A stretch of 64,000 nucleotides of DNA from Dirofilaria immitis (GCA_024305405.1 JAKNDB010000110.1:1922001-1986000); one strand, 5' to 3'. Shown: positions 1-20,200, counted from the first letter of the stretch. Program-made: numbers and translations. The notes: generated by a model from the sequence alone, not told the origin.

Positions 1-182
1 CGGAAAATTTATGATTAAATTAAAAAAAAGATTGTTTGTCGATTATTTTCAAAATATTATAAAGACAAGGAAATATGAAAGATTCGATTGATGTAAACCA
101 TAACGATTTGTAATATTTTATGACAAACTGAACAAAATACTGAAATCGACGAGTTAAATAAAATGCTAAAAATTGGATTTAC
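1..182. other. Intron remainder of the calcium-pump gene
   Basis: No exon is visible in these bases. The last recognisable PMCA exon ends at 183 with a minus-strand GT donor at 182-181, so this is the start of the next intron. The missing C-terminal exons (remaining membrane helices and the calmodulin-binding tail known from the family) must lie to the left of the window. Confidence 0.6.
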
Positions 183-5864
<5,682 letters not shown>

Positions 5865-5878
5865 ACCTGTTTACAGGT
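5865..5878 (-). promoter_or_regulatory. Splice acceptor just upstream of the PMCA start codon
   Basis: On the minus strand TGTAAACAG is followed by GT and then the start ATG. An acceptor two bases before a start codon is either the end of a 5'-UTR intron or a spliced-leader trans-splice site; the sequence alone cannot decide. The tract is less T-rich than the nematode optimum. Confidence 0.4.
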
Positions 5879-6560
5879 AATTTTCATGAGATTATCTTAT
5901 TCTTTAGATTATTATTATTCTTTAGATTAGTAGCACCAGTACTCATCCGTATACAAATAATTTTGAGAGGAAAAAAATCTTAGATTTTTCAAATCTTTTA
6001 AATTGAATCTGAAATTTTGTATTTTAAAAGATTAATGAGCAATAGTAATTGATTTCGGTCATGAATGTTGGTTTGAAATTGTTTTGAAAATGAAATATGC
6101 CAATCAATGATTTTCTGAAAACAAAAAATTAAATTTCTTCATTTCTATGATCGTTAATGTCGATATATTTGTAAATGTATTGGTTGCTTCCTGTTACGGT
6201 CTGATGCATTTTGCTATGGTTCATTGCTGATTCATCTCTTAAGTATTTTGATTTCTCAGATGTCATGCCTCAGCAAATAAAACACAAACCAAACCAATCT
6301 CTCTCAAACTTTCCATTTTGGCAGTTTTGATACCACTTTGATACAAGAAAAAAAAGCGATACATTAATTTTCTGCATGGAAACGGAAATTCATTTTTCAA
6401 TGAGGTATATTGAAATACTAAATTATAGGAATTTGAAAATATAAAAGAAAATTATGAACGGAAATATAAAATACATTAATTATGAGAAGTGATTGTATTA
6501 ATATACGAACAAAAAGTATGTGTATGTATAGAAGGAAATGGCTTTAGTGACAAATTCGGG
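5879..6560. other. Intergenic, upstream of PMCA
   Basis: AT-rich non-coding sequence on the 5' side of the PMCA start. It would hold the promoter or 5'-UTR intron of that gene, but I see no recognisable element or exon. Confidence 0.4.
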
Positions 6561-6690
6561 GAAGAATGATAAGAAATGAATGGTGTAGGAGACAAGAGTG
6601 GGGGAGGAGGATAAGGAGCGGAGGGACAAAGTGGTGGGTTATAGTTCCATGAAAATGTTGAAACTGATGGCGGGACGATAACATGCATAG
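6561..6690. other. G-rich tract upstream of PMCA
   Basis: A purine-rich, strongly G-skewed stretch (runs of GGGGG, GG, GGG around 6598-6640) about 0.75 kb upstream of the PMCA ATG. The minus strand is open for about 70 codons here, but its translation is Pro/Ser-rich low complexity, as expected from a pyrimidine tract lacking stops, so I do not call it a gene. A promoter-proximal or quadruplex role is only a possibility. Confidence 0.35.
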
Positions 6691-6769
6691 AATTATCGAG
6701 ATTTTGTGAAAATCAATTGTTTAATGACAACTTCACACGATTTCTACTACTACACATTTGAAATTAATT

Positions 6770-6845
6770 TGCTCCCCCTCCCTTTTCCACCCCGCCTCTT
6801 CTTCTTTATTTTTTGAACTTCCATCAACTTTTTCCTTCTCTTTTT
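6770..6845. other. C/T-rich tract upstream of PMCA
   Basis: A pyrimidine run on the plus strand with CTCCCCCTCCC-like and CCACCCCGCC-like blocks about 0.9 kb upstream of the PMCA ATG. It has the opposite base skew to the G-rich tract at 6561-6690. No coding sense is visible. Confidence 0.35.
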
Positions 6846-9800
6846 CAATATTTTACGATTATCTCATCTGCTTTATTATCCTTACATATGATCCCTACAA
6901 TTGCAAGAAGAAAATCCTCAGAACGCTTATTTTTTTCCTCCTTCTATCCTCAAACAAAACAAATCAAATATTTTTCCCATCCTTAAACAATGCAAATTAA
7001 ATGCCATCGAACTCTTTATGGGAAAAATTATTACCTTTTTTTTTTCAAATAATGCAAAATCGAATTGTTGGAAATGAAATAAAATATGACTGTAATTGAA
7101 TTTCTTATTTTTCATTTTTCATAAAAGGAAAAATGAAAAAAAAGAAAAAAATAATGATAATATTCTTACTTGAATCATAGAGCATTATCAATAATGTAAC
7201 TAATGACTAAATTAAATCGAATGGTTAAAAGTAAATCATATTTTAGAAAACTTGTTGCTAGCCTATGTTTGGAATACAACTTGCATCGTTTGTGAAAATG
7301 CTCATTGAATTGTTAGTTCTAACACCTTAATGATTAATTGGTCCGAATATGATGCATAATATGAAGTAAGCAATTTCCCAAATGATCAATAAAATGAAGA
7401 TAGGTATTGGATATCCATCCGTGTAGTTTCTATTTCGGAAACTTTATTCTAAATATTCAATTTTGAAAATATAATGCAAATAATCTTATGACCATCAAAA
7501 TATTCCGGATAATATTAGTTGATAGTTTTTGAAAAAATTTCTTCGTGTCGTATGATTTGATCAGAACAAAAATTATGAATACTTAGAAGTTTGGTTTTTG
7601 CATTACAGTAAAGTTTAAGACATTGCTTAAGGTACTAACTTTGCATTGTCAGCTAAATATGACATTTCGAATCAGAACGATATCATTTCACAATGAAATT
7701 AACAGCGATGTTAATAAGATAAGCTTTGTCATAATGTCATTTATAAAGTAAATAAAGCAGGAAAAAATCTTTTTATTCCATTTTTCATAAATTCAATTTC
7801 TTTGTGCATAAAATTTTTTGTTTTCATTACAAAATTCTCTTCCTGTTTTTATTTATGACATTACATGAACTGTTCAAAATATTTAGTTCAGTTAAAATCA
7901 TTGAACATTTACGAATGCAATTATAACATTCAAAAATATAATGAATAATTGAAATTCGACTCAAATATAATTAAAAATATTCAGTTAAAAAAATTAAAAA
8001 TATGCTTAACATAGAAAAATTTGGCAATAAAAATAATTAATAATATATATTAAGGATTGGGCGACTTTAACGATTTTTTTAAAAAAAAAAAAGAGAAAAG
8101 AAAAGGGCAAAGGAAGGAATTTAACTAAACTTACGACAATAAAATATGAAATTTGAACTATGTTTCGAAATGACATCGTTTAGAAAATCTTTCGTTTGCA
8201 ATAATAGGTAAATGATTAAGCTGAATCGAACATTGAACAAAGTTTTTTCCTTAGATTGTTAAGTTTTTTTGTGTTTTAGAATTAAAAATTTGAAACGACA
8301 TTTAAGGAACCTTTTTTGTTTATATGGAAAGCAATTTTTCAAATCAATATTTGACAGTGATTATTATTTTAAGATATTTCCAATTCTGTTTTTTATCTAA
8401 AATCAATTAAAAAAACTATTAACAGATAGTGTTCGAAGAAAATAATGTCCACCAATAATTTATATTTACTATATTCTTTTTTCATATAAGCGATTAAAAT
8501 GTATACGATATTAAATAGTAGTAAAGAAGGATGATATATAAGTAATAAAAGTTAGTTTTTTGTTTCTTTTAAAAAAAGGAAAAGAATAAAACGTGTTATA
8601 AATATAAATTTGAGAAAAAAATTCTAGTTAATTTGATGGGACAGAAAGAAAATGAAAGGTGACATTTTGAAGATGACATAACTTTAAATCAATTCATGAA
8701 TAATTTCTTTAAACGGTAGCGTGGGTTCTTCTTTTTGCTCGGATTCACGTCATTTATCATTTATCACTTTCACTTAAACATAAATTTTATATTCATTCAG
8801 ATAAGATTTATGAAATGAATATCATATTTTAAATACTCCTTGATGGATTGCTATTAATTCATCAAATTCGATATGCGCCATTATCCTTATATTATTTATT
8901 ATCTCTTATCGCTGGGATAAAAATCGAAAAACGATTAGAATGCTGAAGAAAAAATCGTGAAACTTTTCAGTTTATCAATAAAAGTTTACAAAATTATATT
9001 AAATCTATCAATAGAAACACATTCCAAAAACTAATGCTTTGGCTTTATCATCCAGACAAACAACTTGATAACAGCGTAAAGATATGAGGTTATCAGAAAT
9101 TACATTATTGACAAATTAAAAATAATTTAATTATTAGTCAACAACTTCTCAATGAACTACGATATAGAGAAATGAGGGGATGGAATGTAAACGGGGTAAG
9201 AATTCGGTCGATATTAATAAAAACTTGTTGATAATAGTAGAGTTTCTAATCACAACATACATTCTACTGGCACACAAGTGACACATGTGTTGTTCCGTTA
9301 TTACGACACAGCAAGATTAACCAATATATTTTAAACGTCTCATAATAAAGAATCAGTGCGAATATTTGTTGATTATTTATTAATAGAAACTTTAATAAGT
9401 TTTTTGAAATAATTTTAAAAAGATTAATTAATTTAATGTGATATCTTCTTACAATGATTTAGCTTATTATTTTCTTTTCAAATACTTTTCATAATTCGCA
9501 GTCTTATTAAATGATGACTGAATTTCGTAGGAAAATTTTTCGATTTGATGATAGATTGTTTCATTTCATAACTTTATTAAACTATTAAATAGTATGTTAC
9601 CTCTAGTAATAATAGGCTTTTTCAAATAATAGTACATTTTAGTATCAGTTATTAATTATTCATTCAAATCAAGTGCGAAAACATTTTCAGATTTAATAAT
9701 TAAAATTTGCCAGCTATTGCTTAAGAACTGGTTATAGAGTAATTTTGGCTTTTTAATTCATTAATATTGAAAAATTAACAAATTAGCTCGTTTATTAATA

Positions 9801-10285
9801 ATAGTATATCTAAGTGATTTATTAATTATTACATTATTTATGTGAAAGGATTGTATATACGAATATAAACTAAATCAAAAAATGTTAGATATGATTTAAT
9901 TTTCTTATAATCTCTGACAAAATTCTTTGTCTCTATAAATAAAAATTATTCATTGGAAAAAAAGAAAAACGAAAAATATAATAAGAAATAAAATAACTTA
10001 TGTAACGATCAACCACGATTATATTATGGCAATATAAACATTCTTGGAAAAGCTCGAAAGTAATAAGAAAATCGAGGAAGCACTTTTATTTAAATATCAA
10101 TCGGAAAAAATCAAACGATTTTGCATGAAAATTACATCCGGAGAATTATGAGAATGTTCCGAGATTTTTAATGCATATAGCACAATCGCCCATTGATTGC
10201 AACCATTAATTAGACCTTGGATGTAAGTTGATAAAATTAAAGCGACAAATTAAAGTGATAAGCTATTTTGTGAGATAATTTGTCC
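6846..10285. other. Intergenic, nothing recognised
   Basis: AT-rich sequence with frequent A and T homopolymers. No exon with conserved protein sequence, RNA gene or clear repeat family was seen on either strand. Confidence 0.4.
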
Positions 10286-10440
10286 GATCTTCATATATGA
10301 TTCAACTAATTTGATCGGATCAAACATACAGTTCATATATGGTTCAAAAAATTTGATCCGATCTAATTATATAATTCAAATAATCTGGTCTTATCTAAAT
10401 TTATAGTTCAAATAATCTGATCCAATCTAAATGTTCAAAC
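10286..10440. repeat. Degenerate tandem repeat, roughly 33-41 bp unit
   Basis: A core resembling GTTCAAATAATCTGATCCAATCTA recurs about four times with diverged copies (TTCAA, then AATTTGATC or AATCTGATC, then GATC or TATC). Spacing shrinks from about 41 to 33 bases. It looks like an old minisatellite; the GATCGGATC and GATCCGATC cores of the first two copies are partly self-complementary. Confidence 0.55.
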
Positions 10441-10876
10441 AACTTGTATGATGTAAATTTTGCAATTAGAAAAAAACCCAGAGAATTCAAAGTAATATTT
10501 ATGATGTATCGCAAAATTGAAGATGGAGGCAGAATTGTAATTGAAAAGTAATAGGATTTATAACCAGCAGCTGCTAGATTCAATGATAGAAAATTGCATT
10601 TGAAGTAATCGTGAGGAGATATTTTCGAGACTTTTGATGCACACATAAATCAGCTCATTCACTAATTGAAAACTATTAATCAGTTTGTTGATAATTTAAA
10701 TATGTAATTTGAAAATAGATCAAAAATTATAAGTAATGAAATAATGTAAGCAAATAAGACAAATATCATTTCCATACTGTTGTTATAGACGTTGAAAATT
10801 CATTAAATGAACAATCGATGAGAAGTGGAATTTTACGGTTTCCCATATTGTTTGCACGTATAGGAAATATGAGTAC
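10441..10876. other. Intergenic, nothing recognised
   Basis: No supported exon. Short open frames exist on the minus strand, but nothing in them resembles a protein family. Confidence 0.35.
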
Positions 10877-10941
10877 TATGTATGTATGTATGTGTGTGTA
10901 TGTGTATATGTATGTGTATGTGTGTATGTGTGATGTATGTA
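10877..10941. repeat. (TATG)n/(TG)n compound microsatellite
   Basis: Alternating TATG and TGTG units for about 65 bases on the plus strand. The Thr/His/Tyr-rich minus-strand reading through it is a repeat artefact. Confidence 0.9.
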
Positions 10942-13900
10942 TTTTATATTTGAATGAAATATAAAAACTTTTAAAAGGAAAAAACAAAACATTATTTGCT
11001 AGAATCATCTTTTGTACGAATCTGCACCATTTCATACTTCCTCACAAATCATTTATTGATATTTTTGTTAATGGTATATCAAAAATTGAAAAGTTAGAAA
11101 AAAGTAATAGTTTTGAAAATTTTATTCTGCAGTTTTTATTCTATTTTTTGCATAAAAATCCGCCTGAATCAGGCATTATTTTACTCTTAATTTATGGTAT
11201 TACGAATTTAAGCAAATTTTGAGGAATTTTCAACCTGGTTGAATAATTTCAGCAAACATAAATTTGCCTACCAAATGACATAGCACCACGATAAAAAAAG
11301 TGCCATTGACGTAAGAAGTTTGTTGACACATTATATATTTTTTTGTTTTCTCTCAATAATTCACTAAAAATTAAGCAATGCTGAAATGTACTTTCAAAAT
11401 TACAATGCTTAAAAGTATTAATTCATCTAATTGATCATATAGAAAGATAAATATCATGATCAAATTGAACAAATATATGAGAACAGGTAAACTAGAGTTT
11501 GGTTCTTTGTATAAGAAGTTTTAGAGAATTTTGTTTAACGCCTCTGATACTAAATCTAATTCAAGTTATTGATGACTCAGTTACACTCCCAGTTAATAAG
11601 GACAGAAGTATCGTATATGGCAATAAATAGCAGAATCTGAAGGACAAAATATAAGCAGGATTTTGATTTTTGTTCGCGTTACCGTATACAATTCCTTTTT
11701 ACAGAGTTTGCAGGAACGATTCAGGCAATAATCAATTTTGATTAAAATTTTTATTGAATTTCATCAAATAAATTGAAGTAGGAAAATCGGAAAAGGAGAG
11801 ATATTAGAGAGAGAATGAATATATCGTTAATCATTGATTGGAGAAGTAATAAAAACATCATCTGTTACTTGATTAATCTACTTGAAACGGGATTGGAATT
11901 AAGTAGTCTCATTAACAAATTTATTAAGAATGGATCTAAGAATTAAAAACTATATGGCTATTTTTCTGCTGATAAAAATTTTTTTACGATATTAGATATT
12001 CAAATAATAAAAGATTTATCACTGATACCTTATCCGAAAGTGTTTAGAAAGAAAATGAATTTTAGCAATCACTAATATTGATAAAAATCAGAATTGGAAA
12101 AATCGAGATTGATAAAAATATCACAGTAATGCAAAGAAAGTATGAATCGAAAACAAAAAAAAGAGATTCAAGGATATGAAAAAATTTGTTTCATATTAAA
12201 TTATTAAGACTTTTGTTTTGTTCGTTTAAAAATTTTTAATGAATTAAGACATTAAGGTTGTAAATTAGGTATCCTTTCTATATTCGACAACAAGTAATCT
12301 TGGCAAATCAGAAATTTCAAGTTATTTTATTATTGACAGTTACTTTTACTGTATATATAATTAGTTACTACGAAATTCGAAAATAAACTGATAAAAAGAT
12401 TGATTCGTAATTACTAAAGACTATATCATATGTCATTCCAAATAAGTTCTTATCGATAAAGGAGGAATTACTCACGAACATATATAAGTCGTTTGAATTG
12501 ACTTATGATAAGTTGAAGAAAAGATGTTAGATGTTATTCACAGATGTTATCTACAAAATATCGTTCACATCTTATTTGTCAGGCTATCAATGTATATATT
12601 GGCAAGTGTTTCAAAAGAAATCACTGGATATTGAATTACATTTTTAAAATTTTCATTTTTACCGTTGCATGTATGACAACTTGTCATTCCATATATTTCA
12701 TTTATAATTAAGAAATTATAAATGATTTATAAGGAAATGCAACTAGTTTTATCATATTAATTGCTTTTTAAAGCGTAAAAGAAAAGATTCTTTCAAATTG
12801 AAATTATATATTTTAACGAAAATGAATTTATTAAGACTGAATTTAATTAATAGAATTATTATCGGTGACATTTAGGATATGAAAAATGATTCAATGACAC
12901 AACAAACTGCTTAATTAATATATATTTTTTTAGCATAAATTTATCTTTTTCAAATTTTTCCAATTTCTTTCCAGTATAAATTCGTATTTTATAATATTCT
13001 TCTTAAATCAATCCAATATGAAATCAAATATTCTAATTAATTCAATGTCTAATCAATCCTGAAGGACGGGATGCAAAATTAAACAGCTCCTTAGTTTGCT
13101 TCAATTTAGTTCAAATGAAAATCATTTTTGTTAAAATTTATGTAATTTAATGAATGGAGGTAATAGAAATCTAACTGATTAAAATACAGAACTTCGGAAT
13201 GATGCCATTACAACAAGGAAGTTATAAAAAATATTATCGTAAAATTGCTCTAAAATATTTAATAAATTTGGTTAAAACACTTCTTAGATTTCAAAACAGA
13301 TTAATAATAGTGAAGTAAAGTGAAAATTATCACCTGATTTTATTTGCTAAAAGTGAAGTGTGCTTTTATTACTGAACAATATTTAAAAATGCCACGTTAC
13401 AATTTAAGTTGCTTTAAAAAAACCTGTTTTCTTCTTCGAGAATTGGATACAATATTTAATATAGATTTTTAAATGCGAAATCATAATTTTTCCAATTTTT
13501 AAAATCATATATTACGGTGTTTTATATGTGTATAAAAAGCAAGAAATGAAGTAAAATCCTAAAATGGTTTATTTACTAAAGCTTTTAAAATTAGCTTCCT
13601 AAAGGTTCCACGATAAATACGTCCGAACCTGATCTTCGAGGATGAATTATAAGTCTGATAGCATTGAATGAAATATTTGGCTTAGTGAAGTACAGGAAGT
13701 GCTATTATTAAAGTATCCAACTAAATGTTCATGCTAACACTCTCAATCTTATCACTCATTTTCGTTTTTCCTTTTCTTAAAAGAATTTTCTATAATTATT
13801 GGTTGAAAGTTTTCCGGACAATGCAAATGGATATTTCTTTCGCTTTTCTTCTTTCATGAAAGGAAAGCAAAAATATGAAAAAAAATGAAAAGAAAGACTC

Positions 13901-14256
13901 GAAAAGAGATATTAAAACTAAAGTTTAGAAAAGATAAATCGTCCAAAATTTTGCTTAAATAATAGTTTTTATTGAAGTTTTCAATTCATAATGAATATAT
14001 TTCCACTATTTCTTTACTTCAATAGTAATTGATTACTTTGATATTATCAAGAATTGACAAAAATCAGTTGTTAGTCTAATAAACTGATATCACAACCAAA
14101 ATATATTGTGCTAAAAGTGTCTTTGAAATAAAACCAAAGGAGAAATGATATGGTATAATGAGTCTATTTTATTATTTATGGCTCATTAAATTCCGCCGAA
14201 TAATTTCAAATGGAAAAAAATATGGTCCAACAGCAATAACTTTCAGGTGTTTGTTC
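10942..14256. other. Intergenic, nothing recognised
   Basis: AT-rich, with no long open frames and no exon with family resemblance. No RNA gene was recognised by eye. Confidence 0.4.
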
Positions 14257-14296
14257 AAAAGAGCATTAACTGAAATATTTCAGTTAATGCTTTTTT
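14257..14296. repeat. Perfect 30-bp palindrome
   Basis: Positions 14262-14276 (AGCATTAACTGAAAT) are exactly the reverse complement of 14277-14291 with no spacer. After one mismatch (14261/14292), four more A/T pairs extend the symmetry to 14257-14296. There is no loop, so as DNA it would cruciform and as RNA it would form a tight hairpin. It lies in otherwise featureless sequence. Confidence 0.9.
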
Positions 14297-17200
14297 CTAA
14301 TGTGACAAGGATTATGAAAGCTGAGATCCTCTTGAAGAATCCTAATATGTCTTTGTGAGCCTTCTGGAACTTAACGATATTTTAAATTAGTGCTCCAAAG
14401 AGAAAAAACTAAGGACTGATCGATGTATCTATAATTATGCATTTATGTTTACTTTTGCACTATTAAAAACAGGTCCTGAAAAAATTCTATAAAGAGTAAA
14501 CCGCAAAAAAAAGATGAAGAGAGATGAACTCACAAATTTGAACGAGTAGGGTTAAGTTGTATGATTTCATATATCTTTAATTGTTTGCAGAAAAAAGGGA
14601 TAATCCCAGTGAATTATAATTTTGGTATCAAATTATGTGAAAAGTATTATGAAATATTATAAAATTTGCGAAAGTTTTCAAATTTTGTAATTCAATTCTT
14701 TGTACCCATTCAATTTAATTTTTAATAAAAAGAAAATTCTGGAAATAGGTTTATGGAAAGTAGAAAAACTAATATTGTTTGCGACTAAAATTGCATGTTA
14801 ATCAAATGAGATGATGCGAATGAAGGGATTCAGGCTTCAAATATGAAAATCATTAGGTTTAAAAGTGATTTTTTAGAACTTCTAATGAAAGCTTCTTGAC
14901 CACATCAAATCTATTTCAATAAAAGAACAATACGAAGAAATCTTTAATTTAGTCTTTGAATTAGGCCGTGACGGGAAAGAAGTGAAAGCTTACCTTTCTA
15001 TTAATCGAATATTCATAGATGCCGCCTAACATTATAGGTTCCATAAAGTTTTATATTTTCAAGTTTTTCATATTTATGGAGAAATAAATAAGAATTGATT
15101 ATTTTTCAAAAGAAATTCGATACCTTACAGATGATTGGCTAATTAGCAAATCAATTAAGCTATTTATAAAATGCCAATATTCGTCATCTGTACGAACCAT
15201 AATTATAATGACGATTTATGGATTTAGAAATGATTCAGTGAAATATCATTTTTTAAATCGATTTATTATTTAACTGTGGTTTCCCTTCATGCAGTTATTA
15301 AAGAATAAAAGCTCATTTTATGGACTTAAAATCTAACTTCGTTCAAGTGAAAATTGAAGTTTTGTTAGTGTTGAGCAAATTTGCTAAAAATGTTGAAGTC
15401 ACATATTTCACATAAGGAATGCTAGATGCAAATGGTAAACAGCGAACTTCCTAGTTAATATGCTCAATACCCATAGAAGTAAATAGCAGTTTAGAATATC
15501 TTCAACAAATTCATGCGACAAGAATAAAACTGATAATAATTCTATTAATTATTATTTGTCTAATAATTATTATTTGCAAAAAAGATAAAAGAGATTCTTT
15601 TTATTTTTTCGAAATATATTTTTAAAAATGTTAAATTAAAACTTTCGTCATATTTCCAGAAAAAATGATTTATTTTCGATTTTAATTGAATTGATATAAT
15701 GCTCCATTTTCGGAAACTGAGATTATGCAATATTTTCTAGCAAATAAAATGAATAGTAACAGAATTAATAAATTAGTTTTAATTCGATGCAATATAAATA
15801 TATTGTATTGTGAAGCAAATATATAATTTAGGCTAATTTAAAATCAAAATTGATACTGTAGCTGCACAAAAAAGTTGAGATCCAATATAATAAAATATCT
15901 GCCACTTAAAACTAATTTATTTATTTTGTTACTATTGGTTTTGTTTGTTAAGAAATATTATATAGTCGAGTTAAAGGTAATGTTAAATTAATGAGACTCA
16001 AAGCGCATTATTTAAAGTTTGAGACTATATTAAAGCTTAGAATTATCCAGAATTACCTAATTTAATAACAATAATAATATACATAAACCTATACTACTAA
16101 ATTTTAATGTGAGAATTAAAAAATGAAACATTTCGATAGTAAAAGATAAGAATTGGTTCTTTAACAAATTATCACTCAAACATTAAGATGCATGAAAAGT
16201 GCATGAATAAATTTTATAAGATGATATCTATTTTGTATTCATTGCTCTGTCTTTATTCAGAAAAAAGATGAAAAAAAAAACAAATAAATAAAATGAAGAA
16301 GGTATAGAAAAGTGGTAACCTTGGTGACCAACATTTTTTTCATTTTCATTGAGCATGAAAGGATGAGAAACAGAAAAGGTAAGAAGAGATATAAATATTC
16401 ATTCAACCCGTATTATATTTGATTGCTGCTATTTAACATAATAACTGTGAAGAAACTTTAAAAGCTTGAAGGCTTACCTTCCAGCATTTCAGTTTTCAAT
16501 ATATTAAGAGGAGGATGATAAAACTGGAGGAGGGAAAGAGGAAAAGAAGGAAGCAAAATAAATTGTTAAATAAAAGGACGCATATGATATTAGCTAATTA
16601 TTAGAAATTTTCATACATTTATATCATTTAACACTTATCATTCATTTATCTAACGTGATATTTATTTATCTTTCATCGCTCGAAAGTATCTTCTAATGTA
16701 ATATGAATTCGAGCAAGAAAGAAATCAAACCATTCATTTGTATAAAACAACATATAAATGTTTTAATTGCATTATTGAGATTCGAAAAATGAGAAATAAA
16801 AATAATGAGTAATTCCGGAATCATACATTTTCACCTGCTCATATGCAGCAGGTATGAACTCAGCAAATTACATTATTGATAGCCGAAGTTTCTAGGCCAA
16901 TTTTTTGGCTTTCTAGCGCTGCTTGCTAATTTCTATCGCTTGCTCAAACAATTTATATTACATTGCAATATACTTTTTAGCCCAAATTGCTAAGTAATTT
17001 AAGATAAATATCTATAGTTCGTTTATATTTTTGATATAACACTGAAATGAAAATTTTAGGATTTTCAAAAAATTTAGAAGGAGCATGTATCATTTCTTTT
17101 CATAAAATTATTGATTATATTGTTAACAATCAAGGATTTTAGAATACTTTGTGGGAAAGTTATTGGCTGCAAACTTCAAGTGATTTGTTTTGATAATTAT

Positions 17201-20200
17201 ATAGATAATCAGTATATCCCAAAATTTTTTCATTAGAGTTAGTTAACGTAAATAAGGTTTAGCTTTGAATAGTCTAAATCGAAATATGAAGAAGGTAAAA
17301 AGTCATAAAAGATATATGATTTACTCTAAATTTTTTCAATTTTCACGGTGGGGATGGATATCAAATGTGATTGGGTAATGGAACTAGAATAAAATAAGTA
17401 CAAAAATATATTTACTGCTATATTCTTCCGATTTCATTACAGTCTTGAAGAAGAAACCTTCAATGATACTTTCGGGCAAGGATAAAAAAGCTTGCCATTT
17501 TTACCGTTTACTAATTTAATTTAATTCATAGCCTTATTAAAGTTATCAGTAATAGTCAATAATTGATATTATTTTCTTAAACTGATTAGAGTTTCTAATA
17601 CACTTTATTCAACTTTGCAACCATTTCTTCAATTTCACGAATTAAGAAAGTCAATCAAATTGAAATTATAGCAAAAATAAACAGTCAAAGAATAAATTTT
17701 TTATCAAAACAAAGCTAAGCAAAAATCACTAATTTTCGTCGGATATTAATAAGAGGAGATCTTTTTCTAATGATAATTACATTAAGTGTCGCTTTGATTC
17801 CAGTCGTTCCGAGAGTTTTATAAAATAATAAACCCAGGTTCGAAAAAAATCGGAAAAGCAAATTATTAAATATGCTTACTATTTTAAAATTTGTTTTATT
17901 TTTCAAGATAACGTATGAAACAACATGGCCAAATTTGTAATTTTTGCAAGTTTTTTATTATGTGATACATTATAAACATGATAAAATACATAATCAAAGA
18001 AATAACAAATCTTTCATCTATTCAAACAACTTCACATTTACTCCGTTGCTCTAATTAATGCAAGTTTAATTGCGCTTCAGTTTGCTAATTGAAGCTTCAG
18101 GTGAACTGACATGGAAAATTACGACAATTGCAACGCATTCATATTTTTGAAGTGGTATATTAACGAATAAATTGATAAACTGATCTATTAATTATTTATT
18201 ATAAAATATACTTATAAATTCATAGATTGGTAAGGGAGGGAAGGAAACATTTACAAAAAACATTTTTCTCCACATGTGCACTATTTACCCAAGTTATGAA
18301 CCTCAAATTCTAGAAAACATATGTTTCGCTAGATATAATCACCAGACACCAACGACATATGTGTTACCTAGCACAATTCCAACAAAATTAGCTTTGTACT
18401 TTATCTAAAATATCAATTACAGAGACCACAAAAGAAACAAATTGAAACTAAATAAATACACGAATTTCTTGGAGGAGATCCTTTTCAATTTAAATTAAAA
18501 GCACTATTAAATTAAATAAAGCATTGAAACAGGAACGGTGTCAATTTAGAAAAAATTTTTGAAACGAATTTTCAAGAGAGATGGCATACGGAAAAGGTAT
18601 GATGTAGGCACGCGATCTCGTTTTTGATAATTGCAGCTATTCTACGGTTTTATGAATCCCAAATTTTAGAATAGTAAAACTTTTAATTCATTTTATCTCT
18701 CTTTTTCTCAAGTGTTAGCTTATGCCTGTACTGTGTAAACAGACTATTCATTTTCTGGTAGACAGACTAATGTCTATAACTTCGGGTATGTAATACAAAA
18801 TATGAAATCTTCCTAAATTAAAATAGCAAATAAAGGTACACGCATACCAGAAGTTGGTAAGCACTAATGAAATGAAATAAAACTCTAGTACTTTTTCCTG
18901 AGCCAGAGTTGTTCATTAACATTAAGAAAAGATATGTGACAAGAGACGCAGTAAAAGAAATCGTTACTCCAATATTTCGAACAGAAAGAAACAGCAATAA
19001 CGCCGCTCGCTGAAAATTAAAGTGAAATGTTTTATTGCTTTAAAACTATATTTTCAATTGTTAAAAACTTTACAGCTCCTAGTACCAAAAAAACAAATAA
19101 CAATATCAATCCAATCCAGACTATGCATGAATTTAACTAGGTACTTTTAATATGCACCTACTCTGGAATCCATTAATGTTAGCAGTTAAAACGATAAAAA
19201 TTTTTAGAGACCTTTTCAGAAAGTTGAATGAATTGTTCGTGAAATGTGCGAAGAAATTCGTTTAGGATAATATGAAAAACTTAGTACAATATCAGGTATA
19301 CAGTACAAAAAGAACTTAGCACCATATTAGGTACAAAGCACTGTTCAATTCTATTTTGAAAGAGACAATGTCAATCTTTGATTTTCCTAATACCAGCTTT
19401 TATTTACAAAGTAATAAAACTTTATTCTCTGACTGGAGTAAAAACATTAGGTTTTCATATAATTATAAAACTGACAGATGGAGATCTGGATGGATCTAAG
19501 TGGCTTAAGAGTACATAGAAGATGAATATCAATATTTATTAGAATTGCATATTTCAATGCAGTGATATGACAATATTTCAAACTGGGACTGTAAAAATGA
19601 CTATAAAAATTTTCAAAATAAACAAAAAAATAATTTTATAGGAAGAAATGGAAAAATTTTTTGAAAGTGACTTATATTTCAGTGGAGAAATTTTACAGTA
19701 CTATTAGATTTTTATTCTAACTAACTAATCAAAGATAAACGTCAGCACATGGGAGTATGCTGATTTTCGTAATTATCCTTTTCATGTTTGCAAATAATTT
19801 TCTCCTAATTAAAAGCATGCAGATTCAATTAATCAAACAATTGTAGTTGAATGAAACAAGACTAGTATAAACAATTTCAACAAATTGAAACTGGGAATAA
19901 AATGAAAAAATAAACAAGAGCAATTTATCGTATCGTCATTCCTTCACTTTTTTTCTACAGGTTCCTTCAGTGGTCTCAAAGAGAAACAATAAACCCTAAG
20001 GTGCGCACACAACTGTCGAATGATCATTACACAATATAATGTCAGACTGGCATAAGCGTATACCTTAAAGATTACCAATTATTAAACAATACTGCATATT
20101 CTACATAAATGTATTAATTTTCAAAACAGCCAAAAATATGCCAGACTTGCTGAGAAAATGGCAATACCTCATCTGATTATGACTGCTTATCAAATTGCAC

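Noticed and set aside
6476..6688. Proline-rich minus-strand open frame
   Set aside because: It is the complement of a G-rich purine tract and codes low-complexity Pro/Ser/His. No start context.
10766..11035. Thr/His/Tyr repeat protein on the minus strand
   Set aside because: It is a translation of the TATG/TG microsatellite.
18284..18300. TTTACCCAAGTT resembling the core of the nematode SL1 leader
   Set aside because: Only about 12 bases match, the flanking bases differ from the leader and no donor or snRNA-like structure follows. A similar short match occurs at about 24689. Chance in a 64-kb window.
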